The notes beneath the pieces are model-generated. The model ran no database searches. It saw nothing but the letters and a program-made list of their open reading frames with translations, and was not told the DNA's origin. A stretch of DNA of 64,000 nt from Lutjanus erythropterus (taxonomy: Eukaryota; Chordata; Actinopteri; Lutjaniformes; Lutjanidae). The stretch spans positions 8,847,682 to 8,911,681 of the forward strand of contig CM034604.1 in NCBI GenBank assembly GCA_020091685.1, in the 5' to 3' direction. Positions 52,901-61,300 of this stretch are shown in pieces. Numbering within the stretch: position 1 is the stretch's first letter; every line of letters begins with the position of its first letter. The translations under genes and the position numbers were made by a program.

Positions 52901-55900
52901 CTCAGTCACGTACAGTAAAACCTGTATTGATCTGCTCTTGTACTGGACCCGCTTGGCTAATTTCTCATATAGTCTTTGAGTAAGATGTTTCACTGTTATT
53001 GATCAATTTGATTATATGAGTCGATTAAAAGTAATAGGCTAATTACAATATTGCTCTCAAGACTATTGCAGTACAATTGAGCATTCGATGAGCCTCACAC
53101 GCTTCACTCTTGCTATGCCAAGCTTTCCAGTCTTGCATGGCACATAATAATAACAGTGGAAGGTTTAACACTTAAATTTTTTTGTAATTTTTTTAAACAA
53201 TGGGTCCTTGATTTCAGGAGGAAGTAGACAAAAGCCCCTCTATTCACTCCAGGCTGGCAACCATTGATTTTGCAGATTTTATCTAGCTAATTAAGATAAT
53301 GCTAGTTCCATGACTTGGATGACACTGCAGCATTTAGCTGACTCAGTGAATCAAGTCATGACTCATTTAAAAAAACAGGGATCATAGTAACAGTTGATTA
53401 AGAGTAACAACTTAATTACAATAGTTTACTCAAGACTATTTTTAATCCAATTGAACATTTGCGGTGCACAACTCCTTTCAGCTACTGTTGCTATGCCTGT
53501 CCAGCTTTACATTCTTGCACAGCACATAATGAACAGTGGCAGGTTTATCACTACAAATGAGTGTTTTTTTGAAACAACAGGTACTCTATTTCAGACAGAC
53601 GTAGATAAAAGCTGATTTCCTCCTGCGACAATCGATCTTGCAGGCTGCCGATAGCAGATTTTATCAGCTAGCTAATTAAGCTAATGCTAGCTCCAGGACT
53701 TGGATGACACCGCGGTCTTCGGCTGACTCAATGTTTCAAGCTGACTCCTTTTAAAACAAGAATCCTGTTCAAGGGGTCTTTAATGTGTGTGTACACTTGT
53801 GTTACAATGTAAAGCTAGTTAGTCCTAGTATTATATAGTGTTATATTATATTAAGTATGATGAGAAAAAATGTCAACTCATTCATTCTCACAATTAGGTC
53901 TTCAATATGAGGTCCATGACCCCAAGGGGGTCCTCAGAGTTATTGCAGGGGGCTGCCAATTATTGTTTATTTATTATTTTAAGTTGATTTAAATGAAATT
54001 ATTATTAAACAATGTCTGAATAGTACACAGTACACATCAATCAATATATTATTACCCAAAAAAATATTTACACAATATTGAATACTTGTGCAATCATGTA
54101 AGTAAGCTAACCTACTAAATAACTGCAGCTTGGCACCTCTTAATAACGGTTAACAAGTTAGCTACAGTTAGCTCTATCATTATCCCAAGTGTACAAGCAC
54201 TCTGTGATGCTCAGTGGATTGTTTTGTAACTTCACAAGTAAGAGACTCTGACCCTCCACCTCAGAAACCACCGCTGAAAGCACAGAGGTTGAGGCTAATG
54301 CAGCTAACACAGCTAAAATTACTGTGGACTTACCAGCTGCAGATAACTGCAAATGAGAGAAGACCCAAAAAATATTAAATATAGTATATGTAGCAGGGGG
54401 TCCCTGCTCTGTCTCTCTATCAGCTAAGTGATCCAGGGCATGAAAAACATTGAACAGCCCTGTACTTACATATCTAGGCTGCTTACATGGCTTATAAGCA
54501 ACAGAGGGGTTTCCAGTGCTTATAGTTTGAATTTCCAGATTTTCAATTGATATGAAATAGTAGGGTAAACACAGGTGTTACTGATACTAATGAAATGCAT
54601 AATAAAGAAATTCTGCCATAGGTTCTCTCTCACATTAAAACAATAACAAAAGACATAGTTTGATGACATATATTATGTTTCACAGAGTCCCAACATTATC
54701 CTGTGTTTTCCTGAAAGATGAAGCCACTAGCAACTAGCTAGAATTAAATAAGTTAATAAATTATGTGTTTCTCTGCTTTTGAACATTGTTGGAATCATTT
54801 CGGACAATGCATGTACACAATTTTATAAAATCTAGAACACAAATTTAGCATTTTTAGACATTTTAATGCATATTATAGTTTTAATTACACGTAGTTACGG
54901 TTACTAAGCAATAATTGAGTAATTGCTCTTCCTGGGAGGGGCTTACTGAACAGTCAATTATTATGGGTATGAACATTTTTAGCCAGAGTACATGATATCT
55001 ACATGTGTTATGCCAAAGGAAGGACTTTTGCCATATGGATTTGAGTGAAACCCAAGTTGAATCAACAATATAATATAAAACATCTAAAACACTCACCTTG
55101 TACAGGTTTATAACCTTTTTCATTTTGGACTTGGGGGAGGGCAGGCTTCCATCACAGTAATGCATATATTCCACCATCCGCCCCCTGTTAAATATGACCA
55201 TCCACCTATTGATCACAAGTGCTTTTTGACTGGCTGGCTTTTATGACAGGGATAAATCATGACCCAATTCCATTCCATTAGCAAAAGTACTTTTAACAAC
55301 ATCCTCAGCCATGGGATCTAAATAGGCTCTGATTAGCCATCATGAATCACTGACTTTGCTGACACGTGCACCCGTAAAGACACACTTCTCCCAGATAGCT
55401 CATTAAAGGAGGAATGCACACTAGGGAATGTGATATGTGTGATTTAGTGGTAGGAGAAGGCTTTTAGGGGTACCTGATGGCGAGGGTAGGTGGTGACACC
55501 ATCAGTGCTGGATGCAGATTTAGAAGCAACCAGCTGCTGCTGCTCCTCCACCCAACGGTCCATGTCGGAGTTGGGGAGCTTGGGCCCCCTCCGTCTGAGG
55601 GTTTGAGGCGTCCTCTGAGGCATCCTCGGGCTTTTCGGGCTGCCGTGAGGGCTGTGGGTGCGGCTGCGCGATTGATGCACAGCCGTGGCAGCTTCCCTTG
55701 GAGCTCTGTCTCCATGCCTTGTCCCACTTTGTCCCAGCAGTGTCCCGGTGCTAAAGCTGGGCTCAAAGGGAGGCTTAGCTAATGACTGACCCCTGCTCAG
55801 AGCCAAGTGGATGGCCTCTTGTTTGAGCTGGTTCAGGTTCACACCGCAGGCTCCACACTCGCCCTGATCCCTCTCTCTGTCCCTGGACTCCATGGTAGAC

Positions 55901-58900
55901 CGACTATGGACGCGAAGGTTATCATGAAGAAATGCAGACAGGTCGCTAGAGTCCTGCAAAATTACAAAGAAGCAGTAGTAATTGAGATAAGCTCTATGCT
56001 ACAAAAAAATCAAACAGGAATTTAGTGGAATCAAACTAATCTTTTCTCATTAACTTAATGTAAAATATATGTTTTATTCATTTAAGTTAATCAAACGTAA
56101 AAATTCTAGTTTTTATTTTCAATAGTAGAAGTATTTGACTTGAAATGATGAGTTCAATCAGCTCAGTAAATTAAGTTTCTAAAGAATGATCAGCATATCA
56201 ACAGACTTCCCAGCATGCATTGTGTGAGTTATCCCGAGACCCTTCTTTCTTACACTTTGAAGAAAACATATGATGAAAACCTGTTATGTGTCGCTAATAC
56301 ACTTTGAGATGAGATTAGTATTGAATTAGTTAATTAAATAAGAAAATATTATAAATGTTCAACATTATAAATGTTCGTCTGTGTGGCTCAACAGTTGTAG
56401 ATTCAACTTAATATCTTGAGCTTCTCAAACATGTCTTCTCATGTAAAATTGAATTAATATCAAGTTGTTGTTTTTTTACTGGGAGGAGTTAATTTGTTTT
56501 GAATCATTACAAAATACCTCAACTTGTCTTTTCAAATTTGGTCAACAACATTTTTTTATTGTTTTTTATAGTTATTATTTTTAGTGTATTTTTACAAAAG
56601 AAACTGGGTTAATAAGGCCAGAGATTCAGCATGTGCTTCTAGAGAGACATAATAACATCGATTTGTTTGATTTGTGGCTTGAGAATTACATGAATGAGTA
56701 TATGCAGACTGAGTCGTGGGAAGGCACTGAAAGCAATCTTAGCACTTAGCAAAGCAATCATGAAGTCAGGAGTATTGATTAATATTACCCCTGTTATCAT
56801 TAAAAGTGCAGTAAGCAAAAAAATAAATAAATAAAATAAAAATACTTGCTGCATTTTTAAAGCTCCACTGTGGAAGATTTACAGGGATTTATTGGCAGAA
56901 TGTGGCATAAATGGAATATAATATTCATAAAAATGTTTTCATTAGTGAATAATCAAATGAAAATAAGAATCATTGTGTTTTTGTCACCTTACAAAGGCGC
57001 CATACTACAGCCAGATGGTTGGCTGATATTATCAGCCCAATATTGATCCAACTTGTTCTATCTGTGTCATTTTACGGCCAATGCGATACTGAAATTAATA
57101 TTGATATATCAGCTGATGTTTTTTATATAGAATATAATATACCAAATACAGAATATATGCATAAACACATTTCTTGCAATGATCCCTCAAAAGTAGTTAA
57201 CACTTATGACAAAGATATATAGTGGAGCCGAGATATTTTACAGTGCAACAATAAACTTAATTAGCCAGAATCAGAGAACTGAAATAGTAAACTTTCACTT
57301 GTATGTTTAATAATTATAAGTTAAAAAAAAAAACAAGAATAGAGCTAAATATATTTATTTAATATTATTTATTAAACCTGAATTAAGAAAAAGGATTCAA
57401 TGCACACAGAATCTTGCATACAAAGCTAACAAATAAAAACAATCTGCACTGTTCTTTAAAAAAAGTTTTCATGTAGGTGCATATCAGACAACACATGTGC
57501 TGATATTGATTTAGATCGATGTAGCTGTTATAGGCCAATATCTGAATGATAATATCTGTCAACTAATATATCAGTTGGATTCTACTTTTAATTTATAATA
57601 ATTAAATATACCAGTGAATGTTTCCTGTTTCAGTGCCCTAATTGTCATTTTGGATTATATAATCAATATTGGCTGATATATTGATTGATGAATTTTTTAC
57701 CTTGAACTTTAGTTTTCCTTTTCCACAGAGACCTCATTTTGAACCACCACTTTTCTACAGTAGCCCAAAACAGAAAAAACAAACACTGACTCTTCATACA
57801 GCCTTTTGCGTTTTGTGTGAATTTCACAGTCTTCCTGGAAGGGGAGGGTGAGACTAGCTATTTTGCAATCTGCAAGCTCGCCACTAGATGCCACTAAATC
57901 CTACACACTACACTCGTTTATAAGTGTCACGAATCTCTATTGTTAACCATCAGTTCATTGAGAACAACATGTTACCATGTATCAATGGTCCAATTAATAT
58001 TTTATTTTCATTCTTCCCTGCAGGGGAGAAGAATAAAATATTGGTCCCACTGGCATCAACACAGGCGGTAAAGTACTGCTATAAAATCATATAAATAAAA
58101 GAACAAAGCTATGTTGTTGTCTGTGAATGAGTGCTGGGCATTCAGTTTTATCATTTTGCCGAATTCTGTCAGGATAATTTAATGAGATTGTTGTTTTCTG
58201 GATGGGACTGATAATCATATTTAATTTAGAAAATCCTGACAGCATGACGTTTGAACAAGTTTAAATCGCTCTACTTCAAAAAGGTTTTTTGACATGTGTG
58301 TTCCCAGCATGGACCCAGGCTGTCAAATCTAACAAAATGAACATCAAACTGTCATTTTGCTTTTCATCCTGACAGAGACTCTTGTGTCACATCCTGTGTT
58401 TGGTCTGCCCTTGACACCTACAGCATCCAACACACTCACTCGCTCCTCTGTCCCATCCGTCCTGAAAAAAGCTGCCAGCACATCGCAAGTGACCCATATT
58501 CCCCCAGTAGAGTGCTGCAGGATGTCTCAATAAACAAAGTCATTAAAACTATAAAACTGCTGAAACATTAGGGACTAGACTTATGTCTTGCATAAAATAA
58601 TATGATATTCTTTTTATTTAGCTTAAAAATGGTCAAACAAATTCTACAACCTGAAAATTCCAGTTTCAGGTTTGGGTGTCTTGAATTTGTCAAATAGAAA
58701 TGATGGCAGACATAAAGAGGAAGAGATTGCTGTGGTAGCCAGATGGGCGACTGGACTTTCCATCCATCTCAAAAGATGACGTTACAGGGCCATGATGCTT
58801 TTGAGAAATCATGCCCCGATCAATAAACCTGCGAGGAGCTAGCCGGCTTATCAGATTTCTTCTGACCATGTCTGTGGCCACAAGATACCATCATCTCTGC

Positions 58901-61043
58901 CCGGCTCACCCTGTTCTGTGCACTGCTCCGATCTGTGGTCTCCCTCTAAAAACATGACGCTAGCTGGGCCCCATCCCACTTAGGAGGACAAAAATAAATA
59001 GTCTTCCCTCAATGGAGAGGACCATGAGGATGACACATGGATGTCGGAGATGAAATATTCATGCCCATTTGAAACCACTCGCGCAAGAATGGCACCGGTT
59101 TACTCTGTCGATCGGAGTGTGTTTGATGGATGTTAGTGGTGACAAATGTACAGATGGATGGTGTGCGTCGCTCCCAGAGGCAGCACTGTAAAGACTGATG
59201 AGCCCACACCAACATTAAGACACTAAACATCCACACATACAGGCAGAAAATGTATTAAAAATGTCTATATGTGTGACATCATTTCATATCAGGGTTGAGG
59301 CTCATTTTTCTATTTTTTTAAGGAGTAAAAAAAAAATTCTGGTATTGATATTATACATTTTGTAGCACATTTTTTCTAATGAAAACTCTCTCACATGTGG
59401 TCATGAACACAACTTGTGAAATGGTGAATAAAATGAATAAATAAATAATAAAGACAACTATAAATTAACTTTATCATCCGGACACTGAAAAAAAATCTGC
59501 AGTATGTTCTGTTAAATAAAGTCTTCATGTATGTGCATATCAGACAACATATATGCTGATATCAATATAGACCGATATAACTATGATGGGCCAATATCAG
59601 GCCACTAATATTGGTAAGGGTCTACTTTTTTCTCAATTAATCGACTAATCCTTTGGTCTGCAAAATGTGTGGAAATAAAAGTCCTTTCAGATATTCATAG
59701 AGGCAGACAGATATATCAGCTTGCCAATTATTGGCCCGATATCACAGCTATCTGTATCTGTGTATATGTGAACAGAAATTACAGAATATTTTATTACATA
59801 TATGTTTTCATATTTGATTTTTTTTAATTCACTGATATCACCATTGGCCCCAAAAATCCAGTATCAGTCAGGCTCTAAGTCATATTGTTTGCTGATAGGC
59901 TATAAAGCACACAGCAGATATTCACTGGTATACTGCTGGTATCAGTAAGTTTTGGTTATTCTCCTTTAAAATAAAATTAAAAAAAAGCACATCACTGCCT
60001 TATCTTTACCATAGTTGCCTCTGATTACTTCTAATTTGAGCAGTAAAATATATCAATCCTATACATTAATATTGAATCCCTAATATCGGTATCAGCTCCA
60101 AGAATCCAACATCGGTCAAGCTCTAATTCACAGACAATAAAAAACAGACGATCACATTTAAGATGCAGGAATCAAAAAAGTATTTCACTCCTTAATCGAA
60201 AAGAATATTCCAGCAGTGATAACATTTTTTTTTATTATCTATCAACTATTACCCTGTACCACCACCTGCTGAGAAGGTGTTGAATCATCAGCCTATATTT
60301 TTTGCCTAAGCCAACATTGGACCCCAAACACATATTTCTTTTCTCCTCAAGATGACCATCAGTTTTAAAGTGAGCAGCCTGGTCTGTAAGCGGCTCCTTC
60401 GTGTTACTGACCTTGCAGGAGAAGTGATGGTGCACAGCCAGGCTCAGAGCCTGTTTCTTCAGAGCAACAAGGGTCGCCGAGCACTTCTCACAACACGCAA
60501 CTTTCCGCTCGGACCTCCAGGAGCCGGTGTTCAACGCCGACAAGGTGCCTCTGCATAAAGTCCCACTGCCGGGGAACATGGTGCTCCTGATGCGGTCCCC
60601 CACGGCTCCGGGGAGGGACTTGTATCCCGGGACAGCGTCCGCTCTCTGGCACATATTCCGATGCGGGTCGCCTCTGGCACCCTCCGGAGCAGGGCGCTCT
60701 CTGGGCTGTTTCCCGGATAAAGTGTGAGAAAAGCCGGCGGGCTCACAGTGATGCTGCACTTCTGAGCTCTGAGACATAAACCATTAGAAGAAGGATGTAT
60801 GTGGGCTTTGGCACAGGGAAATTACATGTCAATCGACGTGCAACTGTAACCACACCCAACTGTGTTTTCTTTCAGTGCAACAATATGATTATTGTGTGAA
60901 ACTCTATATAAATAAAAAAAAAAAGCATGCAGTGTTTTACAAATATGAATAAATCCTGCTTATAATGAACAAATCAGACTTACCCAGAGTGCTCCTGTGA
61001 CCGAGGCAGGAAATCTCTCTCCTCTTCCAGTCAGAGATGACAT
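21977..61043 (-). CDS. kif26b: kif26b: atypical kinesin, complete gene of 15 coding exons, 1969 aa
   Basis: KIF26B is a kinesin-11 family protein that binds microtubules but lacks ATPase activity. In mammals it works with non-muscle myosin IIB in kidney development and is a target of Wnt5a-Ror signalling. The coding exons (minus strand) are 60984-61043, 60412-60768, 55474-55953, 51821-51945, 50023-50194, 43398-43607, 41556-41649, 38576-38847, 35883-36060, 35528-35666, 34702-34861, 31168-34309, 26698-26867, 23788-23938 and 21977-22176. They sum to 5910 nt with all phases matching; human KIF26B has about 2108 residues. Domains are: CxxC pairs (about residues 110-180), degenerate kinesin motor (about 395-745), long Ser-rich tail, and a C-terminal coiled segment ending [16 protein letters not shown]26B is preferred over KIF26A because of MSSLTG at the start, the [17 protein letters not shown] tail and the linkage to cnst. 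Which teleost duplicate (ba or bb) cannot be told. The introns hold many repeats. Confidence 0.9.
23788..23938 (-). CDS. kif26b: kif26b exon 14 (coiled segment [13 protein letters not shown])
   Basis: This 151-nt exon encodes [20 protein letters not shown], then [20 protein letters not shown] and LEPAKWNQE. Human has [20 protein letters not shown]. The donor is T|gtcagt, and the joined Phe gives NQEFDLWQ as in human SEFDLEQ. The acceptor (tgtgttttcag) sits at the edge of a long TG repeat. Confidence 0.95.
23950..24007. repeat. (CA)n microsatellite at kif26b exon 14 acceptor
   Basis: A CA run with two AT interruptions. On the transcript it is a UG tract ending about 11 bases before the exon at 23938. 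Confidence 0.95.
24020..24320. repeat. repeat with CCTAACCCTAAC and GTCCCCATAAGG motifs
   Basis: TAACCCTCCCCATAACC, CCTAACCCTAACTC and GGGGACAAAATATGTCCCCA mark a common teleost repeat. It sits between two CA microsatellites in a kif26b intron. The TAACCC strings are not telomeric arrays. Confidence 0.6.
24361..24428. repeat. (CA)34 microsatellite
   Basis: A perfect dinucleotide run in the kif26b intron between exons 13 and 14. Confidence 0.95.
26698..26867 (-). CDS. kif26b: kif26b exon 13 ([15 protein letters not shown])
   Basis: This 170-nt exon has acceptor cttgctgtag and donor CAG|gtgctg. It encodes [20 protein letters not shown] and ends [20 protein letters not shown] then GAGKQ. Human has RRRLIPALSLDTSS and [21 protein letters not shown]. 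The phase fits both neighbours. Confidence 0.93.
27110..27725. mobile_element. degenerate relative of the 20.6-21.4 kb foldback element
   Basis: It shares blocks such as AGTCACACAATAAC and GTTTGTTTGTGTTA with the 20.6-kb element. Its centre is a hairpin: CACTGCCTCAATCGGATAG near 27260 is mirrored by CTAACCAATCAAGGCAGT near 27350. It lies in a kif26b intron. Confidence 0.65.
28974..30098. mobile_element. MITE with AGGGACAATTCACCC ends, 1.1 kb
   Basis: The left end AGGGACAATTCACCC is preceded by TTAA (28970-28973). The right end reads GGGTGAACTGTCCCT. Both ends carry CTTACCTGTAGTGCT (or its inverse) next to the terminal repeat. A run of about 24 A lies inside near 29750. Confidence 0.75.
30155..30826. 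mobile_element. foldback element with roughly 50-bp inverted ends
   Basis: ATTTTCCTCTGATGTCATGC (about 30180-30200) is mirrored by GCATGACATCAGAGGAAAAT (about 30782-30801). The outer TTCATCATATTCACAC pairs with GTGTGACTATGATGAA. The interior is unrelated AT-rich sequence. It lies in the intron between kif26b exons 12 and 13. Confidence 0.7.
31168..34309 (-). CDS. kif26b: kif26b exon 12: 3.1-kb tail exon
   Basis: This 3142-nt exon encodes about 1047 residues, more than half the protein. Recognisable blocks in order are [101 protein letters not shown] and [17 protein letters not shown]. All are KIF26B tail signatures. The remainder is Ser/Pro/Lys-rich and probably disordered. The acceptor is aacag|CAG (a tandem site) and the donor is ACAG|gtaaaa. 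Many shorter frames on both strands here are shadows. Confidence 0.97.
34702..34861 (-). CDS. kif26b: kif26b exon 11 (end of motor domain)
   Basis: This 160-nt exon has acceptor ctgcatag and donor AAAG|gtaccg. It encodes [20 protein letters not shown] and then [20 protein letters not shown]. It matches human [19 protein letters not shown] and [21 protein letters not shown], the last motor helix and basic neck. Confidence 0.95.
35528..35666 (-). CDS. kif26b: kif26b exon 10 (switch II region, divergent)
   Basis: This 139-nt exon has acceptor atctgtag and donor AACAA|gtaaga. It encodes [19 protein letters not shown] and then [19 protein letters not shown]. Human reads SRLHLIDLGSCVKAL and LSALGNVILALVNGSKHIP. 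The switch II DLAGSE motif of active kinesins is replaced by IDVCSG. Confidence 0.9.
35883..36060 (-). CDS. kif26b: kif26b exon 9 ([19 protein letters not shown])
   Basis: This 178-nt exon has acceptor cctccag and donor AAAG|gttgta. It encodes [20 protein letters not shown] and then [12 protein letters not shown]. Human has [20 protein letters not shown] and HMLFTLHI. The kinesin switch I consensus (SSRSH) is not preserved. Confidence 0.92.
36112..36430. repeat. teleost MITE (TTTATTGGCAGAATATGG ... CCTACACACTGGTCCT)
   Basis: This is a full-length-like copy of a very common fish repeat, with internal TGTTTCTACTGTAGC and AACACTGGCTCTAAATA. Partial copies occur at 14314 (left border TTAA), 19453-19517 and 56862-57915. 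Confidence 0.7.
37737..38096 (-). mobile_element. mariner-superfamily deletion derivative, 360 bp, TA target duplication
   Basis: The ends CAGGGTGTCCACA are inverted at the two borders, followed by TCTCTTTACAATTTAA on each side, and TA flanks the element (37735-37736 and 38097-38098). The minus strand keeps the last part of a transposase ([20 protein letters not shown] then [14 protein letters not shown]), a typical C-terminal tail of IS630/mariner-type enzymes; the catalytic core is deleted. Confidence 0.85.
38576..38847 (-). CDS. kif26b: kif26b exon 8 ([11 protein letters not shown])
   Basis: This 272-nt exon has acceptor ctgccacag and donor CAG|gtagac. It encodes [20 protein letters not shown] and then [15 protein letters not shown], as in human [20 protein letters not shown]. 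It ends [12 protein letters not shown]-like, the counterpart of LCEDPICGTQ. The [17 protein letters not shown] helix matches human VEVWGKEENLRDLLSEV. Confidence 0.93.
40925..40985. repeat. (GT)n microsatellite
   Basis: A GT run with one A interruption, in a kif26b intron. Confidence 0.95.
41556..41649 (-). CDS. kif26b: kif26b exon 7 (degenerate P-loop region)
   Basis: This 94-nt exon (acceptor ccctgtccag, donor G|gtgagt) encodes [20 protein letters not shown] and then [11 protein letters not shown]. Human KIF26B reads [20 protein letters not shown] and then GCVFCFGHAKLGKSYTM. The nucleotide-binding P-loop falls at this exon's end and, with the next exon, reads GCADVGSWSSM: the Lys and Ser/Thr of a P-loop are absent. 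Confidence 0.9.
42061..42305. mobile_element. foldback MITE (TTTTCCACCAAC / GGTGAAAAAG)
   Basis: The left arm reads CCTTTTCCACCAACATGGAA and the right arm GAACCAGAGCATATTTGGTG then AAAAAG. GAACCGGTTC lies in the right part and CACCGGTTCCAC in the middle. The pattern is a known teleost palindromic repeat. Confidence 0.6.
43398..43607 (-). CDS. kif26b: kif26b exon 6 (motor domain, first beta strands)
   Basis: This 210-nt, phase 0-0 exon (acceptor ggtgtgcag, donor CAG|gtttgg) begins [14 protein letters not shown], the counterpart of human VKVMLRICSTLARD. It continues [12 protein letters not shown] and ends [15 protein letters not shown], the counterpart of FAFDAVFPQDASQ. This is the usual kinesin start, where the FxFDxVF motif precedes the nucleotide pocket. 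Confidence 0.92.
43740..44290. repeat. interspersed repeat with GTTAGCATGCTAAC core
   Basis: ATATCTCAACAACTGTGAG and CCACGAAATTTGGTACACAC near 43760-43805 and GTTAGCATGCTAAC near 44127 mark a common fish repeat. The coding exon of kif26b ends 130 bases to the left. Confidence 0.6.
44300..46240. other. kif26b intron, no exon seen
   Basis: Mostly unassigned. About 45325-45660 carries CACTGTAAAAATAAAAAAAG and CAACTAAAGTTC-type sequence of a common teleost MITE, but its far end is unclear. Confidence 0.45.
46247..47402. mobile_element. second element with TACACTCARCAAARAYATA ends
   Basis: Left TACACTCAGCAAAGACATAA is mirrored by TCCTGTTGAGTGTA at 47384-47397. The right part contains AAATTTGTGAACAAAATTTG. 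The interior, about 46450-46550, is an inverted version of sequence at 50880-50990 (CCAATCAGAGNCAGAGTAGG). Confidence 0.65.
48674..48990. repeat. diverged copy of the 8.0-kb repeat
   Basis: GGGAAATGCGCTTATTTGCT, GAGAGTTAG and ATATGAAGCTACAG then GATTAGCTTAGCATGACGAC match the family consensus; a GCTAAGTTAAGCTAAC stretch closes the fold near 48950. Confidence 0.6.
50023..50194 (-). CDS. kif26b: kif26b exon 5 ([12 protein letters not shown]...SVGK)
   Basis: This 172-nt exon has acceptor ccctgtag and donor AAG|gtaaac. It encodes [12 protein letters not shown] and ends [20 protein letters not shown] then VGK, parallel to human [20 protein letters not shown] then LGK. It leads directly into the first strand of the motor domain. 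Confidence 0.92.
50650..50839 (-). repeat. tRNA-derived SINE
   Basis: Read on the minus strand it begins TGGCCTGGTAGCTCAGTTGG (A-box-like) and carries GGTTCGACTCC (B box). It continues TTTGCTGCATGTCATTC and ends in a repeated AAAGCCATAAA tail. It is a retroposed SINE rather than a tRNA gene, because the anticodon region is disrupted and the body continues past the tRNA part. Confidence 0.8.
51031..51420. mobile_element. CCCGAC-rich MITE
   Basis: The left arm repeats ACCCGAC (GACGTGACCCGACAGGACCC) and the right arm has TTCGGGTCGGGTTC, forming a foldback. It is inserted within the 50.3-51.8 kb element. Confidence 0.65.
51821..51945 (-). CDS. kif26b: kif26b exon 4 ([15 protein letters not shown])
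   Basis: This 125-nt exon has acceptor ccctcgcag and donor CCAG|gtaaat. It encodes [12 protein letters not shown] and then [15 protein letters not shown]. The split Arg codon joins the next exon to give [11 protein letters not shown], matching human FFARAAQKLNL. It has no long open frame of its own and was found by phase and homology. Confidence 0.87.
52990..53752 (+). repeat. two-copy tandem duplication, unit about 370 bp
   Basis: Unit 1 (about 52990-53372) and unit 2 (about 53391-53752) share, in the same order, AATTACAATA then CTCAAGACTATT, ACAGTGGAAGGTTTA / ACAGTGGCAGGTTTA, GCTAATTAAG then AATGCTAG, and GACTTGGATGACAC. They differ by many substitutions and small indels. No coding frame is conserved. 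Confidence 0.7.
55097..55184 (-). CDS. kif26b: kif26b candidate exon with one-base frame conflict
   Basis: This 88-nt segment has acceptor atttaacag and donor AAG|gtgagt. Its open frame ([12 protein letters not shown]...MKKVINLYK) resembles the human stretch between TLYPYQ and NADKPSA, especially VINLYK with human VLNRYN. It ends in phase 0, as the next exon needs. It begins with one spare base, while exon 3 ends in phase 0, so including it as read shifts the frame. The spare base lies in a run of G at the acceptor. It may be a skipped exon, a base-call error or a decoy. Confidence 0.5.
55474..55953 (-). CDS. kif26b: kif26b exon 3 (second Cxx[10 protein letters not shown])
   Basis: This 480-nt, phase 0-0 exon (acceptor attttgcag, donor CAG|gtaccc) begins [15 protein letters not shown] and carries [20 protein letters not shown]. 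Human KIF26B has [17 protein letters not shown] at the same place. The rest is a Ser/Pro/Arg-rich linker ending [10 protein letters not shown], like human NGVTLYPYQ. Confidence 0.92.
56862..57915. repeat. same MITE split by a nested GATATTATC element
   Basis: The left half (TTTATTGGCAGAATGTGG, to about 57000) and right half (TTCCACAGAGACCTC to CCTACACACT, from about 57715) fit the 36.1-kb copy. Between them about 57015-57700 is a different repeat rich in TTGGCTGATATTATCAGCC-like palindromes. Confidence 0.7.
60412..60768 (-). CDS. kif26b: kif26b exon 2 (first CxxC motif)
   Basis: The acceptor atgtctcag is preceded by a branch-point-like ctaat, and the donor is AAG|gtcagt. The 119 codons are a variable Gly/Pro/Arg-rich stretch followed by [20 protein letters not shown] and ending HHFSCK. 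This corresponds to the human VWCENCNARLVELKRQAL segment. The CEKC is the first half of a possible zinc-binding pair completed in exon 3. Confidence 0.88.
60984..61043 (-). CDS. kif26b: kif26b exon 1 (coding start)
   Basis: The exon starts ATGTCATCTCTG and encodes [20 protein letters not shown], then the donor TGG|gtaagt. The pattern matches the human KIF26B start (MNSVAGNKERLAVSTRG), which fixes this ATG over a later in-frame ATG near 60777 that the exon-2 acceptor would remove. It ends in phase 0. Confidence 0.8.
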
Positions 61044-61300
61044 GACAACTTGTTAATATTTAAAAAGACATCCGAACAAAGGCAGGCTGCACTTTTATTT
61101 GTTTGTGTCGAAGCTCCATGGATATAAAGCGAAAATATGTCACTCATGGTAGGTTTAAAGTTAAAATATGACAAAGTGAGAGGCTGAGCGCATCTCAGAG
61201 CTGGACTGATGACAGGAGGAGGAGAGGAGAGGAGGTGAAGGAGTGAGCGCTCCGGAGAACACTTCATGATTTCACTCCTGACTATTTATTATAACCTCCT
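61044..61300 (-). promoter_or_regulatory. kif26b: kif26b 5' UTR and putative promoter
   Basis: Upstream of the chosen ATG (61043) lies about 215 nt of purine/pyrimidine-rich leader. A TATA-like stretch (TTATAATAAATAG on the minus strand) sits near 61283-61297, which would place transcription start around 61260. No cap-site data exist here, so the boundary is inferred. Confidence 0.35.
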
